From Tissierella sp. P1 (lineage in GTDB: Bacteria; Bacillota; Clostridia; Tissierellales; Tissierellaceae), in the NCBI RefSeq assembly GCF_002266425.1, contig NZ_NPMN01000022.1, forward strand, positions 1-64,000: 64,000 nucleotides of DNA, read 5' to 3'. The notes beneath the pieces were generated by a model. It searched no databases. It was given only the letters and a program-made list of their open reading frames with translations, and was not told the DNA's origin. The translations under genes were made by a program, and so were the position numbers. This document shows positions 9,920 through 18,249 of this stretch, one piece after another; the first letter of the stretch is position 1; every line of letters begins with the position of its first letter.

Positions 9920-9948
9920 TTGTTTACGTAAGGAAAATGCTGTATAAT
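9920..9948 (+). promoter_or_regulatory. Promoter of the SIR2-HerA pair
   Basis: TTGTTT, 17 bases, TATAAT, about 97 bases upstream of ATG 10045. Confidence 0.75.
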
Positions 9949-10044
9949 TAAATATAAATAAATTTTACCACTTTTGAAAATTTGGTGCATATTGCTGCTT
10001 TTGCGATGAAAAGGACGGATAAATAGTGAAGGAGAAAAACAATT

Positions 10045-11385
10045 ATGAATATTGATGGAACATTGTATCAGTCGATGCTCGAAAACCAAAATTGTTTAAA
10101 AATTAGCAGTAAGATTGAATTCCCTGTATTTGATAATTTTAATGGGGAAAAAGACTTACAGTCTACGCGTGAACAATATCGAAAGAGAATTGAACCGTGG
10201 CTTAGTGCGGCGCTACAAACTGAACATTTATCAATGTTAATCGGGACTGGACTTACGATAGCCATCTGTTCTTCTGCTAATGTCAAGTCATCTTCTATGG
10301 CAAAGGCAGAGTTTGGTGATGACTTTTCTTCTAAAATAAACTCTTATGCTGAAAATGCCGCAAAGCAAATGGGAAGAGGTAATTATAATATTGAAGATCA
10401 GATACGAACCGCTTTATCCTTGCTTCATGGCTACGAAATAGATAATAATGATAAAGCAGCAAAGAAGCTTGGTGCTGAAATTGATATTGTTCTTACTGAT
10501 TTTAGTAATAGTATTTTAGAAGCAGAAAAAAGGTTTATGACAGCACTAGAATCTTCAGATACTACTCAATCAGCTAAATCAGAATTCGCACTATTTTTAC
10601 TTAAGTCATTTATTACATCTTTCAGTAGTAGGACTGCGACCAGAGAGCGAACGCATATTTTTACAACCAATTATGATCGTTTTATAGAACTTGCTTGTGA
10701 TTATTCAGGTATTAAAATTTTGGATCGCTTTTGGGGAAAAATTGTTCCCCGTTTTCAAGAAAGTCCAGCTACAATTGATTATTATTATCGGACACCAGAT
10801 GCCAAAAATGAATTTCGCTATGCAGAAGGTGTTGTTCGTTATAGTAAAATTCATGGTTCTGTAGATTGGGTTAATAAAAATAATACAATTTATAAGGATT
10901 GCCTTCGATTCGGAGCTGAAAAAGTTGAATTACCCAAAGATAAAACTTATCGTGACCATTTAATGATTTATCCCAATTCCATGAAATCAGTTGAAACAGC
11001 CTTATATCCATATTCAGAACTCTTTCGTGATTTTAGCAGTGCCATATGTCGGCCAAATTCAACATTGGTGACATATGGATACGGATTTGGTGATACCCAT
11101 ATAAATAAAATCATCAAAGAAATGCTTAGTACTCCCTCTACGCATTTAATCATTATTTCTTATGGAATAGACGAACGTCTTGTTGGATTTTTAAGACAAA
11201 TTAATCTTGCTCAAATAACATTACTCTGTGGTAGCGAGTTTGGTAGTATTGAAAATTTGGTACAATTTTATTTACCGAAAGCAGCTATTGACACAATAAC
11301 TGAATCGGCAAGTAAACTCGTTGATGCTCGTAAAGGATATTTAGACAGAACGGAGGTTAGTGCGGAGGTGGAAAATGAACTTTAA
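10045..11385 (+). CDS. SIR2-like NAD-hydrolase subunit of a SIR2-HerA defence system
   Basis: 446 residues. SIR2-like motifs: glycine loop LIGTGLT (about 64-70), FTTNYDRF (about 206), KIHGSVDW (about 270) and a C-terminal TYGYGFGDTHIN. In characterised SIR2-HerA systems (also called Nezha), the SIR2 subunit joins a HerA hexamer and causes NAD loss or nucleic-acid cleavage on phage infection. Stop overlaps the herA start by 11 bases, so the two are co-translated. AT-rich and opposite in strand to its surroundings. Start has GGAG upstream. Confidence 0.87.
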   Translation: MNIDGTLYQSMLENQNCLKISSKIEFPVFDNFNGEKDLQSTREQYRKRIEPWLSAALQTEHLSMLIGTGLTIAICSSANVKSSSMAKAEFGDDFSSKINSYAENAAKQMGRGNYNIEDQIRTALSLLHGYEIDNNDKAAKKLGAEIDIVLTDFSNSILEAEKRFMTALESSDTTQSAKSEFALFLLKSFITSFSSRTATRERTHIFTTNYDRFIELACDYSGIKILDRFWGKIVPRFQESPATIDYYYRTPDAKNEFRYAEGVVRYSKIHGSVDWVNKNNTIYKDCLRFGAEKVELPKDKTYRDHLMIYPNSMKSVETALYPYSELFRDFSSAICRPNSTLVTYGYGFGDTHINKIIKEMLSTPSTHLIIISYGIDERLVGFLRQINLAQITLLCGSEFGSIENLVQFYLPKAAIDTITESASKLVDARKGYLDRTEVSAEVENEL

Positions 11386-13399
11386 TAATTATTCAGATAA
11401 ATGTATCGGAATAGTAGATTCGGTTTCTCCTTCTGAAATCAAAGGTTTCTTATTGGATACTGCACCAACAAATGTTTCCATTACTGAGGGTAATATATCT
11501 TTATTCCCAAGAATAAATAGTTTTTTAACCATCCCTAATGAGACGGGGTGCTTAGTTGGTATGATTTCGTGGATAGGATATAATCATTTAAATGTAAATA
11601 GTGAGGTCAATCTTCCCCGGGGGGCAAGAATTATTTCGTTAAATATACTTGGTCATATCACAGCTACATTAAATGGCCTTGAATTTGAACGAGGAGCATT
11701 TACCTTACCTACTGTAGGTGACCCTATTCTTCTTCCTGACCCGGAGCAACTGGATACTATCATTGAAAACCATGATGCAGAATCCATCACAATTGGAACG
11801 TCACCATTAGCTGGTAATAGGGATGTTCGTATTTCTGTTAATGAACTTTTTGGGAGACATCTTGCTGTGCTCGGAAATACAGGAAGTGGGAAATCCTGTA
11901 CGGTTTCTGGATTAATAAGGTGGTCAATAGAATCAAGTGAAAAAACTGGTCAAAAATCTCCAAATGCTCGATTTATTATCCTTGACCCTAATGGAGAATA
12001 TAAACATTCATTTGATAATTTAAATGTTGATGTAACACATTGTTCTGTAAAGGATTTGGATAAATCCAGTTCTTCTCAACTACGGATTCCTGCATGGATG
12101 TGGACAAGTTCTGAATGGGCTAGTGTATTTCAAGCAAGTGATAAAACACAAAAGCCTTTATTGCGTGAAGCTCTTAGAGATTTAAAAGCAGCAAACCAAG
12201 ATTGTACTAAATTCAGCAAAGAAACTGTAACTGGAGATCGTATTAAAATTTTTATTTATAAATTGGAATGTTTTCTGCGTGAATCCATCGTTTCTCAATC
12301 TCATTTATCTAATGAAAGAACAAAATTCGGTAAAGAACTTAAGGCTAGAGTTGAAGCACTTAGGCTCGAAATTCTAAAGCTTGATGAAACGAACGATTAT
12401 AAAACAGATTTAGTAAATTTCTGTGACACTACTGATGCTACAATTCAACAATATCAAGGTACATATAACGGAAATCTGTACTATAATATTTTCCCAGCGC
12501 AAGATGTTCAAACTATTCTTAGTAATACTATAAGTATCTCTGGTGCTTTTGGAAAAGTAAGCGAAAACTTAACATGTAATGAAGATGATCCTATAGAATT
12601 CCCCATTGACAACCTTGCCCCCTATATCGCTGCACTTGCAAATGATACCCAAGTGGCACAATATATTGATTTTATGACTATAAGAATTAAGAGTATTCTT
12701 CGTAATTCTGTACTGTCGCCTGTCATTGGAAACAATCCACAAATCACTTTGTTAGACTGGGTAAATTTATTCTTGGGTGAATCAAAAGAAAAGAAGGCAA
12801 AAATTTGTATTATTGATTTATCCCTATTACCATCAAACATAGTTCATTTAATGGTTTCGGTCATTGCAAGGCTAATTTTTGAAGCATTACAGAGATACCG
12901 AAAACACTATGAAAAGGAACTTCCAACACTATTAATTATGGAAGAGGCTCATAACTTTATAAAAAAGTATTCTGACAATAATGATAATTCGTCAGAAAAA
13001 CTATGTACACAAGTATTTGAGAAGATAGCGCGTGAAGGTAGAAAATTTGGTTTGGGACTTGTTGTTTCCTCGCAACGTCCTTCCGAATTATCCCCGACAG
13101 TTTTATCACAGTGTAATTCTTTTATCTTGCATAGAATTGTAAATGATCGTGATCAAGATATGGTCAGGAGAATGGTTCCAGATAATATGGGAAATATTTT
13201 ATCAGAACTTCCCGCTTTACCAACCAAAAAAGCCATTATTTTAGGTTCTGCCGTTTCAATTCCTACTGTGGTAGATATTAAAGATATCCCTTCACAAAAC
13301 CGGCCTAAATCGGACACTCCAGATTTTTGGAAAGTTTGGACATATGCCGAAGAACGTTCTCTGGATTGGAAACCTATTGTTGACACTTGGCAAGGCTAA
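11375..13399 (+). CDS. herA: HerA-like ATPase of the SIR2-HerA defence system
   Basis: About 674 residues from ATG 11375, chosen for GGAGG 6 bases upstream. An N-terminal HerA-barrel region precedes Walker A LGNTGSGKS (about 166-174). Walker B LLIMEEAHNF lies near 520 and the arginine/sensor region REGRKFGLGLVVSSQRPSEL near 550. HerA forms a hexameric DNA-translocating ring; here it would be the scaffold for the SIR2 subunit. A strong terminator follows. Confidence 0.9.
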   Translation: MNFNNYSDKCIGIVDSVSPSEIKGFLLDTAPTNVSITEGNISLFPRINSFLTIPNETGCLVGMISWIGYNHLNVNSEVNLPRGARIISLNILGHITATLNGLEFERGAFTLPTVGDPILLPDPEQLDTIIENHDAESITIGTSPLAGNRDVRISVNELFGRHLAVLGNTGSGKSCTVSGLIRWSIESSEKTGQKSPNARFIILDPNGEYKHSFDNLNVDVTHCSVKDLDKSSSSQLRIPAWMWTSSEWASVFQASDKTQKPLLREALRDLKAANQDCTKFSKETVTGDRIKIFIYKLECFLRESIVSQSHLSNERTKFGKELKARVEALRLEILKLDETNDYKTDLVNFCDTTDATIQQYQGTYNGNLYYNIFPAQDVQTILSNTISISGAFGKVSENLTCNEDDPIEFPIDNLAPYIAALANDTQVAQYIDFMTIRIKSILRNSVLSPVIGNNPQITLLDWVNLFLGESKEKKAKICIIDLSLLPSNIVHLMVSVIARLIFEALQRYRKHYEKELPTLLIMEEAHNFIKKYSDNNDNSSEKLCTQVFEKIAREGRKFGLGLVVSSQRPSELSPTVLSQCNSFILHRIVNDRDQDMVRRMVPDNMGNILSELPALPTKKAIILGSAVSIPTVVDIKDIPSQNRPKSDTPDFWKVWTYAEERSLDWKPIVDTWQG

Positions 13400-13416
13400 T
13401 TACCTGCTAAAGTAAA

Positions 13417-13457
13417 AGCGGGGAGCGGCGGCATTGTGCCAACGCTCCCCGCTTTCC
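13417..13457. terminator. Bidirectional terminator between herA and mobC
   Basis: Stem AAAGCGGGGAGCG / CGCTCCCCGCTTT. It ends both converging transcripts and marks the right edge of the inserted defence module. Confidence 0.8.
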
Positions 13458-13805
13458 TTATAGCTCCATTATCGCAGTAAGCTGTTTGAGTACCTCTAAA
13501 ACCCGCCCCCATAACTCGGTATAATCTTTTTGCAGGGCGGCAATTTCGGACGGATACACACCGTAGGTATTGGCATGAATGGCAACCTGATTCAGATTGT
13601 TGGCACATCTGCGTTGCAGGGAAACCAACTCCCGAACAGGTGCAAGGTCAACATTCAGCACATAGCCGTTGAGTGCCATTTTACGAATATAGGCGCTTAA
13701 ATTCTGCGTTCCGGCCTGCGCCATACGTTCCCCAATGGCGGCGTATTCTTCCTCACTCACCCAAACATAAAGGGGAACGCCCCGCCTGCGTTTGGGGCGA
13801 TTCAC
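13458..13805 (-). CDS. mobC: MobC-like relaxosome accessory protein
   Basis: 115 residues from a GTG at 13805, which overlaps the stop of the preceding gene (GTGA). Ribbon-helix-helix N-terminus (PLYVWVSEEEYAAIGERMAQAG) and the MobC signature LVSLQRRCANNLNQVAIHANTYG. MobC helps the relaxase open oriT DNA. It is normally close to the relaxase gene; here about 3.7 kb of SIR2-HerA DNA separates them. Confidence 0.88.
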   Translation of the reverse strand: MNRPKRRRGVPLYVWVSEEEYAAIGERMAQAGTQNLSAYIRKMALNGYVLNVDLAPVRELVSLQRRCANNLNQVAIHANTYGVYPSEIAALQKDYTELWGRVLEVLKQLTAIMEL

Positions 13806-13984
13806 CGTTCTTCCCTTTCCCTGCTCCTGCGTTTTGCTGGCGGCTCCTTTACCCGGTCTTTCGGTTTTTCCTCCGGCATGGCCTGCACAACAGGCAGAGG
13901 GGCATTGTTCGGAATCCCATCAATCATGTTGTAATTCTGTTCCGTGGAAAGCTCTGCATTTTTTAAATAGTTGTCCTTTCCCAT
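13802..13984 (-). CDS. Small DUF4316-like ICE protein
   Basis: 60 residues: MGKDNYLKNAELSTEQNYNMIDGI, then a Pro/Lys-rich tail ending REREER. Strong AAGGAGG upstream. Overlaps the mobC start by 4 bases. Family call from memory of ICE gene order; function unknown. Confidence 0.6.
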   Translation of the reverse strand: MGKDNYLKNAELSTEQNYNMIDGIPNNAPLPVVQAMPEEKPKDRVKEPPAKRRSREREER

Positions 13985-14006
13985 TCTAAAAAACCTCCTT
14001 TTTGTG

Positions 14007-14030
14007 ACTTCGGGCCAAGTTGCCCGAAGT
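14007..14030. repeat. ICE palindrome copy 6 (one base short)
   Basis: As the consensus but TTGCCC instead of TTGGCCC, 24 bases. It lies 2 bases after the stop codon of the 14033-14620 gene and before the next ribosome binding site. Confidence 0.88.
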
Positions 14031-14032
14031 GA

Positions 14033-14620
14033 TTACCGTTCTTTCTCTGTGCCTTTTTCGGGAGCAGGACGGGCGGCGTTGTCCTGTGCCGCCTGTTTTG
14101 CTCCCTCTGCCAGCCGAGCGGCAATGGATTTACTTTCTCCCGGTTCCCGCAGGGGGGCTTTTCTATCGGGATTGCCGGGAACCGCTCGAAGCTCATAGTC
14201 GGCCATCTGTTTTTCTGTCAGGGGCACGTCATAGACAAGATAACCCCATGCCAGAAAACGACCCTGTTCCACACTTTCCCGCTTATCAAAACTCACAAGA
14301 TATAACGGGCCGTTCTCTGTTTTGGGTAATGTACCAATATCCACAGGTCGTTGAGTAGAATAATATCGGTAAGCTGATTTTTCAGATACGCCGTAATCCT
14401 GCTGATATTCGGTCACACGGTTCTCATAATCCCATGTGGCAGCGGCTTTATCTGTGGCATAGTGTCCCCAATAGTAATCGCGCCTGCCGCTTGCGTCCTC
14501 GGTAAACTGCCATGTGGCAAAGGGCTGTATCGCCTGTGGGTTTTCTCCAAGGGCAAAGCCACGGTCATTCTCAAAGGCAATGGCTCGTTTGATTTCATAT
14601 CCTTTTACCTTATCGCTCAT
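14033..14620 (-). CDS. ICE accessory protein with shared C-terminal tail, unknown function
   Basis: 195 residues from ATG 14620 (GGAGGG upstream). The body contains two YY-rich segments (DYYWGHYATDKAAATWDYENR; YYSTQRPVDIG) and a LVSFDKRESVEQGRFLAWGYLVYD stretch. The last 34 residues, GESKSIAARLAEGAKQAAQ ... EKER, are almost the same as the tail of the otherwise unrelated SpoVG-like protein at 21437. I do not recognise the main domain. Confidence 0.6.
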   Translation of the reverse strand: MSDKVKGYEIKRAIAFENDRGFALGENPQAIQPFATWQFTEDASGRRDYYWGHYATDKAAATWDYENRVTEYQQDYGVSEKSAYRYYSTQRPVDIGTLPKTENGPLYLVSFDKRESVEQGRFLAWGYLVYDVPLTEKQMADYELRAVPGNPDRKAPLREPGESKSIAARLAEGAKQAAQDNAARPAPEKGTEKER

Positions 14621-14698
14621 TTTTCCCTCCGTTTTCATACATGGAAATGTCACGCTGTTACCCTCAAAAAGCGGGGGCAGGAAGCGTAGATACCTTTT

Positions 14699-14742
14699 CC
14701 TTGAAACCGGGGCCGGAAAGCCCCGGAAATCAAGGCTTTTTT
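14699..14742. other. Hairpin in the gap 14621-14761
   Basis: CCTTGA ... GGGGC / GCCCC ... TCAAGG followed by CTTTTTT on plus. Terminator-like for the plus strand, although the genes here run minus; it may be an mRNA-stabilising or processing hairpin. Confidence 0.4.
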
Positions 14743-14761
14743 AGGCGAACTTCGTGACACC

Positions 14762-15139
14762 TTACCCCTTGTTTCTGCGCCTGTGCCGCTGCTGGCGGCG
14801 GCGGTCTGCTTCGCGTTTTCCTTTCCGGCGGCAGGTTTCGGAACAATAGGTCTGACTGGTAACAGGAAGATAGGCCGCCCCGCAGACCGGGCAGGTCTTA
14901 CGGGAGAGCACCGCTGGGGAACCGTCTAAATCAGCTTCCAGCACTGGTTCAAGCGGAAGCACGGCCTTTTGAAAATATTTGCAGTATGTGCCCGCCCAGC
15001 ATTTATCCAGCATATAGCAGCCGCCGTAATCAAGGGGCAGACAGCCGTATTCCGGGTCATAGTTGGCACATATCCCTGTTACCAGCCTGCGGATTGCGGC
15101 GCGTTCCCGGCGGGTCAGTTCCCGGAGTTCGGCACTCAT
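14762..15139 (-). CDS. Cysteine-rich VLP-type ICE protein
   Basis: 125 residues from ATG 15139. Many paired Cys (ICANYDPEYGCLPLDYGGCYMLDKCWAGTYCKYFQ, then CPVCGAAYLPVTSQTYCSETCRRKGK) suggest one or two zinc-binding units; the C-terminus is Arg/Lys-rich. Its best ribosome site, GGGAGGGA at 15172-15179, is 33 bases away with palindrome copy 7 in between. Folding that hairpin would leave only about 7 bases. The start overlaps the upstream gene's stop (ATGA). Confidence 0.75.
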   Translation of the reverse strand: MSAELRELTRRERAAIRRLVTGICANYDPEYGCLPLDYGGCYMLDKCWAGTYCKYFQKAVLPLEPVLEADLDGSPAVLSRKTCPVCGAAYLPVTSQTYCSETCRRKGKREADRRRQQRHRRRNKG

Positions 15140-15348
15140 AGGTCTGACTTCGGGCCAAGTTGGCCCGAAGTTCCCTCCCTTTGCGGCACAATCAGATCCC
15201 GGTAGCAAACGCCCAAGCAGACAGAGCCGTTCCAATAGCTGCAATCCCGGCAGGGAGAGTCTTTTGGCGGCTTGCGTACCGGAGCCGGACGGCAGGGGCG
15301 GGGCTTTTCTTTCATCATTTTTTCGTATGGGCTGCCTGTAAAATTCAT
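15136..15348 (-). CDS. Small cysteine-rich ICE protein extended by a palindrome
   Basis: 70 residues from ATG 15348, overlapping the DUF4366 stop. A MNFTGSPYEKMMKEKPRPC start is followed by CRDCSYWNGSVCLGVC, a likely metal-binding cluster. Its last residues TSGQLGPKSDL are encoded by palindrome copy 7, so the repeat appears to have lengthened the C-terminus. Confidence 0.65.
   Translation of the reverse strand: MNFTGSPYEKMMKEKPRPCRPAPVRKPPKDSPCRDCSYWNGSVCLGVCYRDLIVPQREGTSGQLGPKSDL
15147..15171. repeat. ICE palindrome copy 7 (coding, and between ribosome site and start codon)
   Basis: Perfect arms. It encodes the TSGQLGPKS tail of the 15136-15348 gene and lies between GGGAGGGA and the ATG of the 14762-15139 gene. 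Confidence 0.9.
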
Positions 15349-16022
15349 ACTTCCTCGTCCTCTCCGGTATCTGAATTCTCCCCATCTACTTCCCACGGCG
15401 GGGTATCGTCCTCCTGCTCGTCGTAGGGGTCGGCTTCGTATTCGTCAAATTCGTCCTCTGCCAAAGCGGCCTGTTCCTGCTTCGGGCGGTAAATCTTAAA
15501 GTAATATCCGGCCCCGCCGCCAATCAAAACAACCGCCAGCACCAGCAGGAGCATTGTAGTATTGCTTTTTTGCTCCGGCTCCGTAGAGGTTTCTAAAGAA
15601 ATTTCAGAGCTTATATCCGTTTCAGAATCGCTTTCCGGTTCGGGAGTGGTAACGGTGGCGGTTTCATTTTCCTCGGTATCCTCGGATTTCTCCGCAAGAG
15701 CCAGCAGGTCTTTTTCGGTTACAGCGTTCAGAAAATATACATTGTCCGTTTCCCGCTGAAGGTCAATGACAAGATAGAATACATTTTCGTCCGGGGTGGT
15801 AATGGCGTAAAACTGCTTTCCGTCCTCGTCCGTGGCGGTATTGACTACGGTTCCTGTTCCGGCGGGGGTAAAGGGATTGGGGTCGCTGGTTGTTTCAGAA
15901 GTCTCCGGAGCTTCTGTTACCTCTGGGGTTTCCTCACCGCCGCTGGCATAGGCCACGGTGCTAAAGGAAAAAGCCATTAAAAAAACGGCGCACAGCACCG
16001 CCGTCATACGAATTTTCTTCAT
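15345..16022 (-). CDS. DUF4366 membrane-anchored ICE protein
   Basis: 225 residues. Signal peptide (MKKIRMTAVLCAVFLMAFSFSTVAYA), a small extracellular domain with FYAITTPDENVFYLVIDLQR, an acidic Thr/Glu linker, a membrane helix (MLLLVLAVVLIGGGAGYYF, about 157-175) and an acidic cytoplasmic tail. Typical DUF4366 layout; probably part of the conjugation envelope machinery. Overlaps both neighbours by 4 bases. Confidence 0.8.
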   Translation of the reverse strand: MKKIRMTAVLCAVFLMAFSFSTVAYASGGEETPEVTEAPETSETTSDPNPFTPAGTGTVVNTATDEDGKQFYAITTPDENVFYLVIDLQRETDNVYFLNAVTEKDLLALAEKSEDTEENETATVTTPEPESDSETDISSEISLETSTEPEQKSNTTMLLLVLAVVLIGGGAGYYFKIYRPKQEQAALAEDEFDEYEADPYDEQEDDTPPWEVDGENSDTGEDEEV

Positions 16023-16288
16023 TCTTCGATTTCCTCCTTTTCAGTTTGGGCGGCTACTGTGGACTTCGGGCCAAGTTGGCCCGAAGTGGCACCGCCTGCC
16101 TTAGCCGCTTTCAGCAGGTCGGCAAGGTCGGTCAGAGAAATATCCATGCCGCGCACCGCGTCCACGATTTCCAGATTTTCAAGCTCGGTTTTCTGCTTTT
16201 CCAGCTCCCGCAGCTTTGTTTGAAACTCATTGATTTTATCCTTAGTTTTCTGTATGTCCTTGCTGACACGTTCAATTTTTACGTTCAA
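16019..16288 (-). CDS. DUF4315-like coiled-coil protein carrying an in-frame palindrome
   Basis: 89 residues. Residues 1-62 form a coiled coil (IQKTKDKINEFQTKLRELEKQKTELENLEIVDAVRGMDISL), as in DUF4315 proteins of ICEs. Residues ATSGQLGPKS are encoded by palindrome copy 8, followed by an acidic end. The repeat is an in-frame insertion in the disordered tail. Confidence 0.78.
   Translation of the reverse strand: MNVKIERVSKDIQKTKDKINEFQTKLRELEKQKTELENLEIVDAVRGMDISLTDLADLLKAAKAGGATSGQLGPKSTVAAQTEKEEIEE
16063..16087. repeat. ICE palindrome copy 8 (inside a CDS)
   Basis: Perfect arms, in frame within the DUF4315-like gene, read as TSGQLGPKS. Confidence 0.9.
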
Positions 16289-16305
16289 AAGTTACCTCCT
16301 TTTCG

Positions 16306-18249
16306 TTATGGCAAACGCCCATAGCCTAAAAAATGATTTTGCCAGTAGCTTGTATTGATAGAAGTGTACTGTATGGGGGAACCGCAATGGATCATCATAC
16401 CGTTTCCAACGTAAATTCCCACATGGCTTGCGCCGGAAGTGTCGTAGGTGCCTTGAAAGAAAATCAGGTCGCCGGGCTGTGCTTCGTCCGGTGGGATATG
16501 GGAACAGGAATTGTAAAGCCCTGTTGCGGTGGTTCGCCCCACGCTTCCCACACCCGACTGATTGATGACCCAGCACACAAAGCCCGAACAATCAAATGAA
16601 GTGGAGGGAGAAGAACCGCCCCAAACATAGGGGTAGCCTAAATATTTCTCCGCTTCCGCAATCATAGCCGCAAATTCCGGGTCGGCCAGAGCTTGTGGCG
16701 GTATGTCGTAATCGGTGTATTCCCCGGCATGGGCGTAAATATTGCCCTCGAACAGATAAGGGCGGTTGCCTTTGGTCTTTTGGTAAATGGTATAGCGTTC
16801 CGTCTGCTCCGGGTCGAGATTGGAAAGAGCCACGGCTCCCAATGACTTATTCTTCAAAGACACATTGAGGATATAGTAATCATAGGGAACCTCGTAGGTG
16901 TCGGTATGGGTTTCGCTGTTCTCGTCCGTCCAAGTGTCGGTTTCAGTGCGGTAGCGTACCTCCACCGTTTCCGTGATGGTCAGGATATATTGCTGTTCGA
17001 ACAGGGCTTGCAGTTCTGCCTGTACCTGTGCCGGGGTGTAGCCGCCGTATTTGGCAGTCAGGTAGGAAGCCAGCTCAAAGGGGTCATGCCCGATTTCGTC
17101 CGCGGAATAGCAGTATTCGTCATAGTTTGGATAATCGCTTTCTATCCTGGAGAGCCGTTCGCGCAAATCCTTTTCCAGTGCGGTATAGCTTTCTTCCACG
17201 GCTTCAATATCGCTGTCCGACGAACCGTAGGAAGTGCCGCCCACAACGCTAATCAGGCCGTTGCCAATGATGGTGATTCCCGCCATGCAGGATTGTAGAA
17301 CCACGATCAGCAGGAACGGCACCAGACCAAGCAGTAAAATCTTTGGATTGCGCTTTACAAAGGCCGCAACCGTTCGGGCTACTTTTTCTGTGAACCGCAC
17401 CGCTTTTTTGCCCTGCTTTGCCGCTTCCTTCGCCTGTTTTCGGTACTGCTTTTTTAGCTGTTGCTTTTGCCAGAACCGGGAAACCGGATTGCTTTGCAAG
17501 CCCGGATTGTCCTGCACAAGCTGGCGGTAGGCGTAATCGGCTCTTGCGCTGATATGTCTGTTTTCCCACTTGCGAACCTGCCGGGCAGGCCGGGTGCGGA
17601 TACGGTGCTTGATAAAGCGTGTACCGCCCCAGACGAGGTGTTCCCCGGCAAGCTCGGTTTTGTGGGCGGCTTCCGTTCCCACGTTTTCACGCTCCACCTG
17701 ATGAATTTTCCCATGCACATACCGCCATGACTGATACCCGGCGGCATGGCTGACTTTTTTAATCGGGCCGGGCTTTTTCTGCGGTTTCTGATTCGCTAAT
17801 TTCTCATGGGCGGTATTCAGCTTTTCGCCGCTCTTTTCCATACGGAGCTTTGATTTCTCCATGCGCTTACCGTTCTGCGCCGCCTTTTTGTCCGTAGAGC
17901 CAGAATTTGAATCAGCTCCAGCAGTTTCACCGCCGGGCGAGGTGTCCGTTTTTTCATTACCGGGCGGCGGCTCTCCGTCACGCCGTAGACGTTCCGAGGG
18001 GCGGGGCTTCTTGCTGTCCTGCCGGAGCTTTCCCGACTTCGGGCCAAGTTGGCCCGAAGTGGCAGGGTCAGAACGATTACCCACAGGCGGTGAAGCTCCC
18101 GACGGGTCGGAGGTTTGCGGCGGTGTTATCCCGGAAGTTTCCTTTTTGGGAGTCGCCCGCTTTTTTGACTTCGAGCCAAGTTGGCCCGAAGTTCCCGCCT
18201 GCCCTTTTGGCATAAACCGCAATCGGCCCGACCTGCCCATATCACGCAT
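16306..18249 (-). CDS. NlpC/P60 peptidoglycan hydrolase of the conjugation machine
   Basis: 647 residues. A long basic disordered N-terminus (1-240) contains two palindrome-encoded inserts (TSGQLGSKSKK near 20, TSGQLGPKSGK near 64). One membrane helix follows (ILLLGLVPFLLIVVLQSCMAG, about 305-325), then an extracellular region. The NlpC/P60 domain has catalytic Cys in SFDCSGFVCW and His in GASHVGIYVG and MMIHCG. It is thought to open the cell wall for the transfer channel. Overlaps virB4 by 8 bases. Confidence 0.88.
   Translation of the reverse strand: MRDMGRSGRLRFMPKGQAGTSGQLGSKSKKRATPKKETSGITPPQTSDPSGASPPVGNRSDPATSGQLGPKSGKLRQDSKKPRPSERLRRDGEPPPGNEKTDTSPGGETAGADSNSGSTDKKAAQNGKRMEKSKLRMEKSGEKLNTAHEKLANQKPQKKPGPIKKVSHAAGYQSWRYVHGKIHQVERENVGTEAAHKTELAGEHLVWGGTRFIKHRIRTRPARQVRKWENRHISARADYAYRQLVQDNPGLQSNPVSRFWQKQQLKKQYRKQAKEAAKQGKKAVRFTEKVARTVAAFVKRNPKILLLGLVPFLLIVVLQSCMAGITIIGNGLISVVGGTSYGSSDSDIEAVEESYTALEKDLRERLSRIESDYPNYDEYCYSADEIGHDPFELASYLTAKYGGYTPAQVQAELQALFEQQYILTITETVEVRYRTETDTWTDENSETHTDTYEVPYDYYILNVSLKNKSLGAVALSNLDPEQTERYTIYQKTKGNRPYLFEGNIYAHAGEYTDYDIPPQALADPEFAAMIAEAEKYLGYPYVWGGSSPSTSFDCSGFVCWVINQSGVGSVGRTTATGLYNSCSHIPPDEAQPGDLIFFQGTYDTSGASHVGIYVGNGMMIHCGSPIQYTSINTSYWQNHFLGYGRLP
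18036..18060. repeat. ICE palindrome copy 9 (inside a CDS)
   Basis: Perfect arms, in frame in the disordered N-terminus of the NlpC/P60 protein. Confidence 0.9.
18168..18192. repeat. ICE palindrome copy 10 (inside a CDS)
   Basis: One mismatch (TTCGAGCC), in frame in the same N-terminus 107 bases from copy 9; read as TSGQLGSKS. Confidence 0.88.

Noticed and set aside
14762-15385. Long form of the cysteine-rich VLP ORF starting at 15385
   Set aside because: The extra N-terminus runs through the overlapping upstream gene and the palindrome in the wrong frame; the family start is ATG 15139.
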